64,000 nucleotides of DNA. Source: Hymenolepis diminuta. Lineage: Eukaryota > Platyhelminthes > Cestoda > Cyclophyllidea > Hymenolepididae. The stretch lies in NCBI GenBank assembly GCA_900708905.1, contig CAADRB010000038.1, forward strand, positions 569,892-633,891, in the 5' to 3' direction. Below are positions 27,001 through 39,300 of this stretch, piece by piece; positions within the stretch are counted from its first letter, which is position 1, and every line of letters starts with the position of its first letter. The notes under the pieces were generated by a model. That model worked only from the letters and a program-made list of their open reading frames with translations. It was not told the origin of the DNA and did no database searches. The translations under genes were made by a program, and so were the position numbers.

Positions 27001-30000
27001 TGACTGACATAAGAAAAGCGTGTTGGTTAACGTACGTCTGCCAACTCAGAGGTCACAAGAATCATGCCCACCGTCCTGATTAATTCTGGCCAACAGGATA
27101 GGTGGTAGTACGTGATCTGCTCATAAGAGCGGCTCTAGGATATCTTACCTCTACTCGAGTCAAGAGTTGTGAACGTTCCTCTCAATAGACGTGGGTTGTT
27201 ATTTATTAGGAAAAGTAATCCTTGATTTGATATTAATATTTGTTGATACTGTTTCTACTTAAATCAGAGAGAAAGAGATAATGGTGCGATTTACTTAAAA
27301 AAGTGACAAATTAATCACTTCTTAAAAAAAGGAGAGTTTGAAGTATTGAAAGACGCGTGGCGCCGGCACGTGTCTTACGGCTTCTAAAAGACATGAGGAG
27401 AATCATCTCCCAACACCAATTATCAAAGAACCCTTTTTTAATTTCAGCTGCCTCCTCCCCCTTTTCTGCTTTGAATTAACATCATATGAAGTAGATAATA
27501 GGCCACACCTTGTCCGAAACAACGCTCCCGACGAACTACACAGCTACGCATTCTATTGTTATTACTCTTAATGCCGGAATATCAATTACTATAAGAAGAA
27601 TGTCAGACAACGTATTAATTTGTTTACAGAAGATACTGATCTTCCCCATGACTTTGCAGTGTGATTAATCAGGCTAGTTTTGGAAAACTTACCTGGTGAT
27701 GTTGTTCCATCTGTTTGATCATAATTTGCTTCTTCTTATCCTTACAGCGTTTGTTCTGGAACCAGACACGAATGACCCTTGGACTAAGACCCGTCATTTC
27801 GACCAGTTGTTCCTTCATTAAAGCATCGGGGCGAGGATTAGCCGCGTAGCAGGTTCGTAACATATGCAATTGCTTCTCATTAAGAACTGTCCTCACCTGC
27901 AAGTGGGAGAACGATATTATTATCAAAACGTCTTCTACTCTCCCATACTTCCAGCATCTTTTTTACATATCTCTTTATGGTGGGAGAAATAAATTTATGG
28001 GAAAATCTGATAAATGACCTTGTGACTAGGGTCAGTATGGGACGCGACATAGGAGCAACAACTGGCATAGTGACAGTTGTGACAACTTATCACGCAAGCA
28101 CAGCACGAAACCCTAGATTCCTTCACCTGACCTTCATAACCCCCTGTCCCTATTTTCCCAAACAGCTGGAGGTAAGTGGTGAGAGGGGGAGGGGTGAAAC
28201 GATTTTCCGCTCTGCTTGTCGCCCTGTCAAACGTTCCGCAAAAAGGGGCAGGACGGCAGTTACTACAACCTCCTGACTTTTCAAACTCTCCCCCTCTCCC
28301 ATTCATTCCCGACTTCATGCTGTGCACACCTCGGGATCAAATGCAACACCCTTATGATCATGGTAACCACACTGAGGAAGTAACATGGTTCCGTCTTACC
28401 AGGTCCCAAATATTAAATTTTAGCTGAAGTATTCTCTCACTATCCCCCCTCCCCCTCCCTACCCTATCTATATGAACCTTGATTTTGAATGACATTGAAG
28501 CGTAGCACTACATGCTGTGATAAGGATACACTGATTTTAATTTGCAGTGAATGCGAACTATTATGATATTGTTGATTTAATCCTAATCGAACGTTACGAC
28601 CTTCATAATATTTTTGTATCTATTAAAGATTTGTCAAAACCGCTTTAAATAATCTGGTGCTAATGGATGTAAGCACAATGTAATGAATGTAATGTGGCTT
28701 TAGCTCCGTTAATGAACTCATATTTTTGCATTGTATTCTGTGCCCCATCTCTCTCCTTGATCTATTCAAAATAAGTTGATTGTATAAACTGGTGACTTTT
28801 TACTATAGTCGAATAATTTGAAATAATAATATTCTAACACAATCTTCGGTTTTCGAATAGTGAATTCCTGTAGTAATTTACCACTGATGGTCAAATTGAA
28901 GATTACTGTTTGTTATATAGAAGAAAACGGTAATTTTTGTCAAAATAATGTTTAAATCTAATGTTCTTTATTCCCACTTATTTTATACCCTTATACTTTG
29001 ACTGATTTATTTACAATGTTTAAGTTGAAGGCGCAAGATACAAATTACCTAGTATTACTAACGTATCTTGTTCCTGCCAATCTTGAATTTGATCTCTTCA
29101 TATCCGTTACTTAGAGAATTTAAGTGACCGATATCCAGATAAGAACCATATCACTATCCAAATGACCTACAATTTTGAGTAAGTGCTCAAATATGATTCC
29201 AGGCACGTTTATGTGAAATAAATATATTTAATTTTCGAGGTTTCTCAAATTCTGTAGACAAACAAATAACAAATCTCTTAACAAATAAAAAATCCAAACA
29301 TCCTTTATGTACAGTCAATAAATGCTAGAATGTTCAACCAATGGACTACTTAATGATCTTGTTATAACTTACTCTAGTAGTCTTCTGTTCTTTCGATCGT
29401 TTGCTTTTTCCACCGGGACCCCCACGATTGAGATGTCCACCGTGAGAAGCTCCAGGATGAACAGACATTGAGTCAGTGGTACCAGCATTCACAGAATTCG
29501 GTGCACCATGCTGCTGAGAAGACGTGTCGCCACTTAAACATGAGACAGCAGCTGAAGTCATACAACCGAAGAGACTACTACAATCATCTTCATCCGGACT
29601 TCCGTCAGAATTTGGAGTCATGGCTACACCTAAAAAGGAAAAACGGGGAGAATTTAGAAAAATATAAAAAGTTACTATGTCTGCTTTTTCCTCATTTTTT
29701 GATTATTAAACCACAGAGGAGAGGAGAAGTAACTTCCTTCAAAATCGACTAAATGATTTTCTAACAAGAAGCATAAGGCGAACATGAATTTCATGAAGTT
29801 TTTTTTAGGATTCAATCCTCGTCTGCAATTTCTTCAACTACTCGGAACTCTATTATTGAAATTATGGCTTTGAGATCTGCATGACAGTTTTGACAGTCTT
29901 TGCATCGATCTGAGCGTATACTTCTATAACGATCTATCACCACCTCTGATCTTGAATAGCAGGCTTCTGAAATTTTTGTATTTTGATAAGTTAACATATT

Positions 30001-33000
30001 CTAGAACATTTAAATATCTGAAGATTTTTACAGACTGTCACTGGACGGATTCTAGGAATAAAATTCTTGGTTCATATTCAGATAGATGGTCATTACGCAA
30101 AATAGTGACATGAATTCTTTTTCAAGCCTCATTCCACAAAGGTTCTCTTGGTTCAGTTTGTCAATATGGTTTTCAGCTTCTGAAGCGAATAATAAATTAT
30201 TATTTGGAGATCTAAGTCCTCTATATTATATTCTTGGTTTTATTTCCCATAATTTTCATGCAACATCTAGGATCTGATTTAGCTCCTTAGATTCTGACAG
30301 TTATTAATTCCATAGTGAATTCAAAATGAATCATTTATGCTTTTACCTCACTGCACAGAACAGTGAATTATTAATCACTCGAAGCACTGGAGAGAATATA
30401 GTCCCCTTGGCCACAAACATAGACCATTTGAGAAAATTGGAATTTTAACGGTCGAACATATCATAACCATGAGCTATGAGATTTAATGCAGACTGTGTTC
30501 TAGTTGCTACCCACGCGACGGCTCACGCACACACACGTGCTCAAACCAGAGAGATACCGCAGACGAGATATCGTGTTGTCGTCGAGACTCTACCTTGCGT
30601 CTCCCCCACCTTTATCCCCCCTAGCTTACCAAATGTCTCAAGTAGAATGCTAAATTTTTCGGTCGAAGATTTCCCCTGGTTGGTCTATATGAGTAACCAT
30701 GTGAGAGTAGAGAACTTTCCCTACACGGATTCCCCCATCAGGCTGGCAACTAAGATCCCCAAAATCACTAGTTGGGGAAGAAGGGGAATACCTTCTGGCA
30801 TGACTAATTTCCCCGTTCGATTCGTTCGAGGAGCATTGAGGGGAGGCCTTTTTTAGCTACGCTTTTCAAACCAATCCAGCTGTTGAGTTCGTTCTGTGTT
30901 TGTGAGACAGAAGGGACTGGGTCTCTATGGTACTAACTTTCACGAGTTTGAAAATAAATCCACCTGCAACTTTTTACATTTTTGATTTCCGGATTCCGCT
31001 GGTTGAATTCTTGAGTTAAAGTTCTCAGGGTTGACGAATTCAACATTGTACCTTCATATTACTAAATGCATTTTAAAGGTGGGTGAAAGAAATACTACAG
31101 AAAATTATCTTCTGAATGAGAGAATGCATTTTCTATTTGTCATAAAGTGACTGAATGTCGTCTGTGGAGAGCAAATAAATAATCTTTAAGATGTAGGAAA
31201 TATGTTGAAGAAACGAAGCGCACCTGAAGAGTTTCAATCTGAGCGTAAAAAGAGATAAATCCTCACAACAATATAGAGATGAGCCTTAGAGATGAAGAAA
31301 ATTTTTCAAATCAGTCAAACCGGAGGTCACGAGAACTTTGCTTATCATGGCGTATTCAGCTATATAGATAGCCAGCTGCAAACATTAATTCTATTCAATA
31401 AAAGGGTCTGTAAAATGCAAGTCTCTGATAAAGGTGATTCTAGGGTATCCTACTTTGGCAAAGTAAAATTTTTTTGACACTTCCCTTATTAGTTTTGAAA
31501 TTTTCAAATTAATCTTTGCTGATCAAATGAAATGGAACAAAACTTTATCAATTTGAGAATGATCTATTTCTGATGACGTTTTTCTTCTGATCTTCTTCAA
31601 TGTATATCCATAAATGATCGATTTGATTTTAAACCTACCATTTTCTCCCATTGGTCCATCAATCGAACTAGATGTACTATCCGACCGAGTTCGATGTTGT
31701 GGTTGTGGACTAAAGTATGTGTTCGAGTCCCCACCATTTAGTAATTTCATTGAACCTTGGTGCTGTGCTTGGTGTTCTTCGATTGGTTTAAGATTTGAAG
31801 GTGGGATAGCAGGAGAGAGGAGAGTGAGAACCTTGGGTTCAGAGGTATCACCTTCCGCAAGAGTTGTTGCTGTAGAAATTACATTGGAGAGAGAATTACT
31901 TGCTCCATTATCAATCCATTTGTCAGGCATCGCCAATTTCGCATCACGAAGACAATAAGGCATATCGCGTCTGTAGGCTATTTCTTCCCCTGGTTGAAGA
32001 ATTGTGGAACATACGACACAACGGAAGCATCCCATATGGAAAGTCTGGCTGCGAATACGAAGAACTAAATCTGCCTTCGTAATGGGCTGCTGGCAACCAG
32101 CACAACGCTGAAGAAAGCTACTGCTGGGGGAAAACAAAATAAATGGTGTTTTAGTTAACTCCTCAAAACACCCGGCTTAATTAAATTTTATCCTCTCTAG
32201 AGGGCTTAAATTAGTGTCAGAAAGCGTTATTTTAATTAGTTTTAATCAATACTCCTAAGGAAAAAAGTTGTTCCTCCATTTCTCGGAATGGGAAAGAAGT
32301 TAGCACAGCATAGATTCCTGTCATGCAATCATTCCTTCCCACTAATATATTTTAGAAATAATTTAAGTGGAAGTATTTTTTCTGTCTTGAATTCTATTTC
32401 ATTTCTTAAACTGACAACTATATATCTGACTTCCTAGCCAATTTTATGGATTAAAAAACAATATTTTAATCTATTTAATGAAATTAATTTATAAAATCTT
32501 TTATAAATCATTTATATTAATTCATAATTTATTAAATCAAATCATTAAGTTGTATTTTAAATTCATTATAATTTGATTGGTTTTAATCTCCTAATATGCC
32601 AATTTTCGTTTTAATACGAATTCTACGCCATCTATATATTAGAATAACAATCTTGCCAAGAATATATACGTAAATTTCTCTGCTCGCTTAAGCAAACAAG
32701 TGAATTGCCCTCAAACTGGCGCCTGGCAGGGGACAGGGGATGTGATTTGGAGCTCTGATTGGCATCATACGAGCAGCTCTGAGTAGCGGAGGACATTATC
32801 CCCATACATCCTTAGTCTGGGAATGGTATAGGTACTGCAGGCACATGGGAAAGGGAATGCAAAAAGCGATGAAGGGAGGGGTAAGGTGGAACAAGCATTC
32901 GACTCTCGAATGTAAAGTCTCCCCCAAACCCTTTTTCCGATGGGCTCTCTCATAGAGCAGAGTAAATATCCTCCATTAATGGTACCATGATTTCAAGGTG

Positions 33001-36000
33001 ATAAGACTGATGAACAACGTGTTTTGTGAGAAGCTGTACTCTCACCTCTCTGCCTAACTGGTGTTTTATGCAAATTCCATCTCATGAATTCCGTCAATGT
33101 TTATTTTTCAATCGTAAGCCTGGATTGTACATATCAAAGATACTCTTTTAAGCTAAATGAACACTGTGGATAAGGGTATTGATCTGTAACTCTAATGTAC
33201 ATATATAATTGTTAAATGTGAACCTGAGTTAGATACCGAACATTTTCTCCTTTCCACCTCACAACTGCGCGTTTCCATTAATTCTTGTCCAAAACTCACC
33301 TTCCTTATAGTTTTTGTCGCAAAAATTGTTCAAGTTAAGAGACGATTTCAGACGACTGAACTTAAGACTTTTTGTTAAAATAATATTTCGAACATGCCAC
33401 CATGATCCTTAAACATCCTTACAAATAATTGAACCACAAAATGCACACATGTGAATGAGATTATTTTTAAATTAAATGGTAAGAAATGTTTAGTCTATCT
33501 TTCTATTTGTGAATCACTTAAAGTCTCCATAGATAGTCCAGATACATTTCACAGCTGCATATAAGATAATACGGGGTCACGGGATCTACATTTATCACTC
33601 AGGAGGATGGAATGTTGAGATAAACATAATTGACAAGCAGACGCAGCGGGATCCCATTCGGCCCCCACACCTAGATTTCCTCAAATCAGGCCGGACTCCC
33701 CGCGGCTAAATTTAAACATCATATGTCAAGCTTTGCACGTGCAGAATTGGATATTTAACACCTTCGAGACCGTTAGTTTCTCTCCCCACACCGTCTTCGT
33801 TATATACATTTTTATTCCTGTCTCCCCCGCCCGTAAATATCATGTCCCATTCCGCAACATTAGACATCGGTAACGTGACAAAATATCTGCAAAAATGAGC
33901 TTGCTTACTGCTCTTAAACTGGGTGTAAAAAAGACAGACGTTAAACTAACGTAAACCCAAACGTACTTGCAATAGTCCTCCCGACAGTATGGTTTTCCAT
34001 TGCGCACAAAACAGGAGGTTTGATCCGAGAGTCCTCGTTCACATTTGTGGCATTTGAGACACCGTCCATGCCACTTGAGATCAGGTTGAACATGCATAAT
34101 GAAGGGATCGTAAATTGCTGCCCCACAACCGAAACAAACGGCTTCCTCTTGATTGGAAAAGGGGGTTCCCATGTCGTGCTCAGCTGTCATTGCCACTGGC
34201 ATTGACATTTCTGGTCCCGTAGTGGGCTGGAGTTCCATGTAACCTATGGAGAGAAAACAGTGAGATTTTCATTCAGATTTAAGGTGATAGAATTTTTTGG
34301 TTTATAGGAGAGGAGACGGAGTGAAGGTCAGTTAGCCTATCTGTGGCTGCTGAACTGATTAACTCCACCTGATAGACTTTAATTAACCTAATGGAAAGGC
34401 GCTTGATTATGTGGTGGCGTTAGCGGTAAAATGAGTGAGCGGTTTTATCCCCCTTACCTCTCAAGTCTGCTATGCTTACCCATTGACCACTCCCACTCTC
34501 AATTCTATTCGAGCCATGACAGGCGGAAGTTTGTGAGGAAGCTACGACTTAATTAGTAAAAACTATACGCCACCCATTTTTCTATTTATCTACTCGAAAG
34601 GAGATGGTCACAATTCGACTAAACATGGCTTTCACTATCGTTTAAATGAAAGTACTAGGATAAAAGCAGACTTTATACAGAATTGAAAGCTTGGGATTAT
34701 TGCAAAAACGGACAGAGAATCTTTAATGGGTGTTATAACTGTTTATAAAGTAGAATTTATAATTCTCTTCACTCTTACTACTTAATTAAATAACTCACTT
34801 TAGTGAATTACGAAAGAGAAAGAGAGATTTTTAAAATTTGAAGATCTAACACTTTTGGCAAGCTGCTTTTTAAAATTCTCTCTAGCAATTCGATGAAGGC
34901 TTCTTGACGGATTTAGATAACCCCTCTACAAGCGACACACTGTATGTCAGATATGTCTGGAATTCGATCCATTCCCTTTTGGCACCTCGTTAATCACTTT
35001 TTGTTTGAGGGAGAAAGTAAGAAAATATAAAAAAACCATTTTCAGCAGGTGATATATGATAGCAAATGACGAGACTTGACAAGATAGGCTATTAGGGTGA
35101 TCCAAATGCTTATTGATTGGAAAAATCCTAGCAAATTTTCTAACTAATTTTAAATGTCTGTCCTTAAATTGTTCATTTAATCTGGTTAAATTTGCACTAC
35201 AAGTTCAATACTTAAACAATCCAGCACAAATACTAATTTAATAAATGGTTTTCGTGACAGAAAATAAAGGGATACTTAATTTTCTCGGTCCAGATAATTA
35301 AACTCCGATGATTTCTTAATGAGGAAGGCTTCGAAAACTTTCTGATATGATAAATAGATCAAATTGGATCCAAAGTATTTAAACCCTCTTTAAATCACAA
35401 AGAAGTTAGCAACTGCGTCGATAAATTCCAAATGCAGGACATAGAAGTTGTTTAGTCTAACAGAAATACAAGAAACAGAATCTTTGAGATTAAAAGGCTT
35501 ATGATGTTATCACCTTATATCCACCGAATTTAGTAATCGAATCCATCGACAAACGGTGGAAAGAAAAGGATAAATTGTTATTTTATTCAAGAGCAAATAA
35601 ATCTCGCATTATAATATTCCCTCCATTTGTTGCTTGTAATATTCAAATAAGTTAACAGAATAGATTAGTCGAGGGTTTTCATAATCAATATTAACGAAAA
35701 CAAATTAAAATATTATCATTTCACGGAAACTCTTTTATGTATGAATTAAGTATTTATGCTACTTTCGCCACTGTTTAATAAGAGGTTAAATAAAGAAATT
35801 CATGGGATTAAAAGCATATCTTTAATTCAATTGACATCTAATTAAACAAATGGGACGATACAGTTAATATAGCTGTTAAAGAGTAAATATCCTTCATCTA
35901 CTGTGAATGATTATTGAACTCTAAAATATACTGTAGACAAAATTTAATACTTACTTTCAAAATAAGAATTTCGAACAGTTGTATTTCAAAATAAGACAAA

Positions 36001-36062
36001 TTTGCATACTCACCAATATTTTTAGATTCCTCGTCAAGATCCATACCGAAACCAACCGTCAT
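24053..36062 (-). CDS. isl: Islet-type LIM-homeodomain transcription factor (7 exons)
   Basis: Islet-family LIM-homeobox factor, a nuclear regulator of neuronal and other cell identity in animals. The coding exons are 36062-36014, 34243-33967, 32123-31639, 29629-29373, 27896-27693, 26713-26291 and 24274-24053. Phases agree at every junction and give 638 residues. The ATG at 36062 is the first after an in-frame upstream stop. LIM1 is Cys53-Asp106 and LIM2 is Cys116-Asp169, each with all eight zinc ligands. The homeodomain (about 354-413) is nearly identical to vertebrate ISL1 ([32 protein letters not shown]). C-terminal traces of ISL homology are [11 protein letters not shown] and FPPFQQLV. 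The protein is much longer than vertebrate ISL1 (349 residues) because of a Ser/Thr-rich LIM2-homeodomain linker and a Pro/Gly/Ser-rich tail. Introns are 979-2016 bp. Confidence 0.95.
26990..27212 (+). repeat. Dispersed SINE-like repeat, family D, copy in Islet intron 5
   Basis: Lies in the 979-bp intron between the homeobox exon and exon 6, antisense to the gene. It contains GAGGTCACAAGAATCATGCC (B-box-like) and then CCTGATTAATTCTGGCCAACAGG, shared with 22470-22640. The tail has CTCTAGGATATCTTACC, shared with 985-1212. Confidence 0.5.
27693..27896 (-). CDS. isl: Islet exon 5, homeobox
   Basis: Exactly 68 codons in phase 0 at both ends, with acceptor CTTGCAG and donor GTAAGT. It carries almost the whole homeodomain, including helix 3 ([16 protein letters not shown]). 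The four codons KTTR before it come from exon 4, so the intron cuts the homeobox just after its N-terminal arm begins. This position matches KTTRV/RTVLN in vertebrate ISL1 as I remember it. Confidence 0.95.
29885..30015 (+). repeat. Dispersed repeat, family E, copy 2 (Islet intron 3)
   Basis: Partner of 2945-3070 on the same strand, in the 2-kb intron between Islet exons 3 and 4. The best block is TTTGCATCGATCTGAGC, and another is AAGTTAACATATTCTAGA. Confidence 0.4.
31639..32123 (-). CDS. isl: Islet exon 3, second LIM domain and linker
   Basis: Encodes LIM2 (C116, C119, H138, C141, C144, C147, C166, D169) followed by a Ser/Thr/Gln-rich linker of about 100 residues. The 5' end has three consecutive in-frame acceptors (CAG, CAG, TAG), so the exon could start at 32123, 32120 or 32117. 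The difference is one or two residues in the short spacer between LIM1 and LIM2. The donor is GTAGGT and the exit is in phase 1. Confidence 0.9.
33967..34243 (-). CDS. isl: Islet exon 2, first LIM domain
   Basis: Encodes the end of the N-terminus and LIM1. The acceptor TTCTCTCCATAG precedes GTTACATGG. The two bases GT complete the Gly17 codon left open by exon 1, so the ATG at 34238 is internal and is not the start. The zinc ligands read C53-C56-H75-C78-C81-C84-C103-D106, a complete LIM set. The donor GTACGT leaves two bases of codon 109 to be completed by exon 3. Confidence 0.93.
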
Positions 36063-36300
36063 GACGTTAAACAATTTGTGATTACCGTATTAAACTGCAG
36101 CTCCAAATCCACCTGGGGGGTAAGAAATCTCGGCGGTGCGCTGATTGGTCTAAATGGCTAGCGTAGTTGCAACCCGTATCATTCCCACATTGTGATTAGC
36201 TGCAGGTAGCGAGAAGGACGCACATTGGCTATGGCGCGCGTCGCTCTTGCCAAATATACTCTTGGCATCTTACATTCCATTGGTTAATACGATAACCTTG
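36063..36300 (-). promoter_or_regulatory. Probable Islet promoter with three CCAAT boxes
   Basis: Directly upstream of the Islet start codon. Three CCAAT pentamers all read in the sense of the gene, at 36148-36144, 36228-36224 and 36283-36279 (82, 162 and 217 bp before the ATG). A TGCCAA/TTGGCA inverted repeat with an 8-base spacer at 36248-36267 resembles an NF1-type half-site pair. The stretch is more GC-rich than its surroundings and includes a GGCGCGCG-type patch. No clear TATA box or transcription start was identified. Confidence 0.5.
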
Positions 36301-39300
36301 GAAAGGAAGGAATTGTGTGCTTGTTTTTCTGAATTATGAAAAAAGTACCTTAATCACTACGGAATTTTAGTCCACTTTTTACAATCCTATATGACTGTGA
36401 CGTGAATTTAAGGTTCCTCTCTTTGACAGTTAGTGTATCATGAATTTTTGTTCAAATTACTCAACTAGGGAAATACCAACTGCGTCGAAGTAATTTATTA
36501 GTATGAGATAAAATTTATTTTTTTAAATGGATTTACAAGTCACGGTACCAATATTTACGGGTGGTTAACATGTATTTTGGGGTTAGGTCATTAATAATCT
36601 TGTGTCCTTCAAATTTATTGGTACACTTTACACTTAAATGACCTCTTATGTTTTGAATGACGAAGAATCCATAAGTAAGAAAACTTGTTCCAATTTTCTC
36701 CTTGTTATTGAATATTTGTCAAAAATTAGGTCTGAAAGAAAAATCTCAGAAATTTTGAAGCGATCGCCATTACTTGATGAACATCTAATATTTTTAATGA
36801 GTTAATAAAGTATTCAAATAAAACGGGTTGTATTAAATATATAAATATAATTATAAATCAGACCTTCTAGACCTTGTAGCCTGGCAAGCCAATAATTGCG
36901 ACAAATGTATGAATTTACTTCCAGGAACGAACGTGGAAAAATAATAATCGATAAAACAGATGCACAAGGGATGAAGCCTGTAAATTCTCTTCAAGTGCAC
37001 CAAAAATATTCGAATCGGTCTCCCAGAATTAAAGTAAGGCAAAAGTTGTATTTCTTAATGACAAAGGAGAACTTAAAAACGGAAATGGTTGACTAGTTCA
37101 AATAGGGGATGAGAGAAAATAAAGGATGAAATTTGAGAAATAAGAGAATCCCAATTCAACTGAACTTTAAGGTCGTCATCCTAAATATATAAGTTTGTTA
37201 GTAAATTAGTAGATAAACCCATAAGTTTGATAATTATTTTACTTCCATTTGATCTCCAAAGGGAAATTGTTCAGCAGTGCCACTTAGGAGCTTAGGTTTA
37301 TTGCAGCAATACCTGACATTTCAATGTCAAAATTTCAAGATCTGATATCTAGATTATTCACCAGAAAGTTTGTGTATAAATCACTTGATATTTACTTGAT
37401 ATCCACTGTCCGTATCGTTTAGATTTGAGTGACAGTCACCCAATTATTTTTAGTTGACGCACCGACAAAACATAAGCTCCAACCTAAATTTGTTCAGAAA
37501 TTCAATTCAATGAATTTAGAAGTTATCAACAATGATTTTAGTATAATTTGTGTAAAACAAAACGTCTATTAAAAATTCTGTTTTATTTTCGGGCTTAGGA
37601 AGATGAAATGACTTGAAGTAGTAAAACAACTATCATAAATAATCAAACGATCAATAAGCACCAGAGATTGTGGATAAGAATTTGATCAGTAATCCAGAGG
37701 ACAAATTGTGATATTTTTCCATTTTTTGAACACAAAACATTGCACTGTCTATTGGATGAATATTCCACAACCCCAATCTAGAAATTAAATGATGCAAAGT
37801 GTTTGACGCTCTTCTTCCGATATCCTTCAATAATTCCCTAACTCCATTCCAGTAGCAATTTTCCTCATTGATATAGGCTATAATAATACTCAATTATAAT
37901 TATCTTCTTTTTAGTGAAATTCTTGTTGGTGTTACGCCCTCCTTCCCTTCTCTCGAAAATTATTTGTAAATTAGAGTTATGAGAAAATATAGTTATAATA
38001 AAAGCACTTTTTTCTGAGTTATTTTTAAAAAAATGTTTCTTTATGCTTAGATGGCATTCACTGCTTCAGTCAGAATAAAGAGTTAATATGATATGAAGGA
38101 AAAGTGCATTCTTGAACTACTCCCATCTTTCACTTTTCCTGGGTGCTTTTTTAAAAAGGATGGGTTTTCAAGATTTCATTAACGCCGGTTACATATGTCT
38201 TACTTCAATAAAATATGAACCTGAGTTTTCAATTTGCGGATGACTGAGAATGATTCTGGGATAATACTCCTAATTCTTCTGAATCAATAAATATTATTTC
38301 ATTTCATTTCAATAAAATGATCGGTTTTTGTTCGTATTAAAAATTAGTAGTAGATTTACAATGGTAAAATATTCTTTACCTTCAAGAAAATTCAAGAATA
38401 TTGGGAGAAAATTAGATTGATTTTCATGAACGAAGATTTGGGATCATTTTTAATTTCATTATCACTTATTTCACGAATCAGATCCATTTTGTTTGAGACA
38501 GAGAGAGATTTTACATCTCTAGTTGGTCAAGATTAAAAAATTAGTGATTTTGCCACTCTTATTTTCATTACTTCAGAGCGTTTTACATATATAAGCTAAA
38601 ATTTACACCTTTGAAATCACCTTACAATAATTGGGCAGAGATGCATAGCTTTTGAATTCTAGTACATTGGTGAAAGAGCTCTGTGAGCCTTTATGATTAC
38701 CTGTCGTACTTCTGACACTATTTCCCCCTCATTTCGTTGGACGGTCTTGATTTCGGAATAATTATAGGAAGGCACACATCCGATATCGTAAAATATAAGA
38801 GTGTTACATAGCCACTTTCTTCTATACACGCCGGTTGTAAAATGACGAGAAATTTTTTAAGCTATTACAAAATACTACTTCATGGTTGTTTGTTCACCTA
38901 AAATAGAGTATTCCAGTTGTTTTAGGGTCCATTGACATCTTTTACATCTTCAGTAAATTATTTTGCTTTTAAAGAAAATTTTTACTTATTTTTTCGTTGC
39001 AAATCTGGCTTTTTAGCCGCTGAGCGTAAGAGACCAGAAATATACACCCACTGAAGTCCTTGAGATATTCGAAATGCCTTAATAAGTAGTCGCTTTCAAA
39101 CAGTTGCGCCCCACTGAGCGATCACTGAAGTATGACTTTAGAACTGAGGGGGAGGGGAGAGGTGGGGGGTTGGTGTGGAGAGGAAATATATTGAAGGTTT
39201 CAGAACTTTGTGGCTAAACACCATCATCGATCAAGTGGAAATAGGTACTTAACCATCCCTCCATCTCCCTTCATTTGGAGCGTAACTGGATTTCTACGTA

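Noticed and set aside
30476..30856. 126-codon plus-strand frame in Islet intron 3
   Set aside because: Lies antisense in an intron within a GC-rich island, where stop codons are rarer. The protein is low in typical domain features.
33840..33966. Extension of Islet exon 2 past 33967
   Set aside because: A strong GTACGT donor is present, and LIM1 ends exactly there. The read-through sequence does not resemble LIM2.
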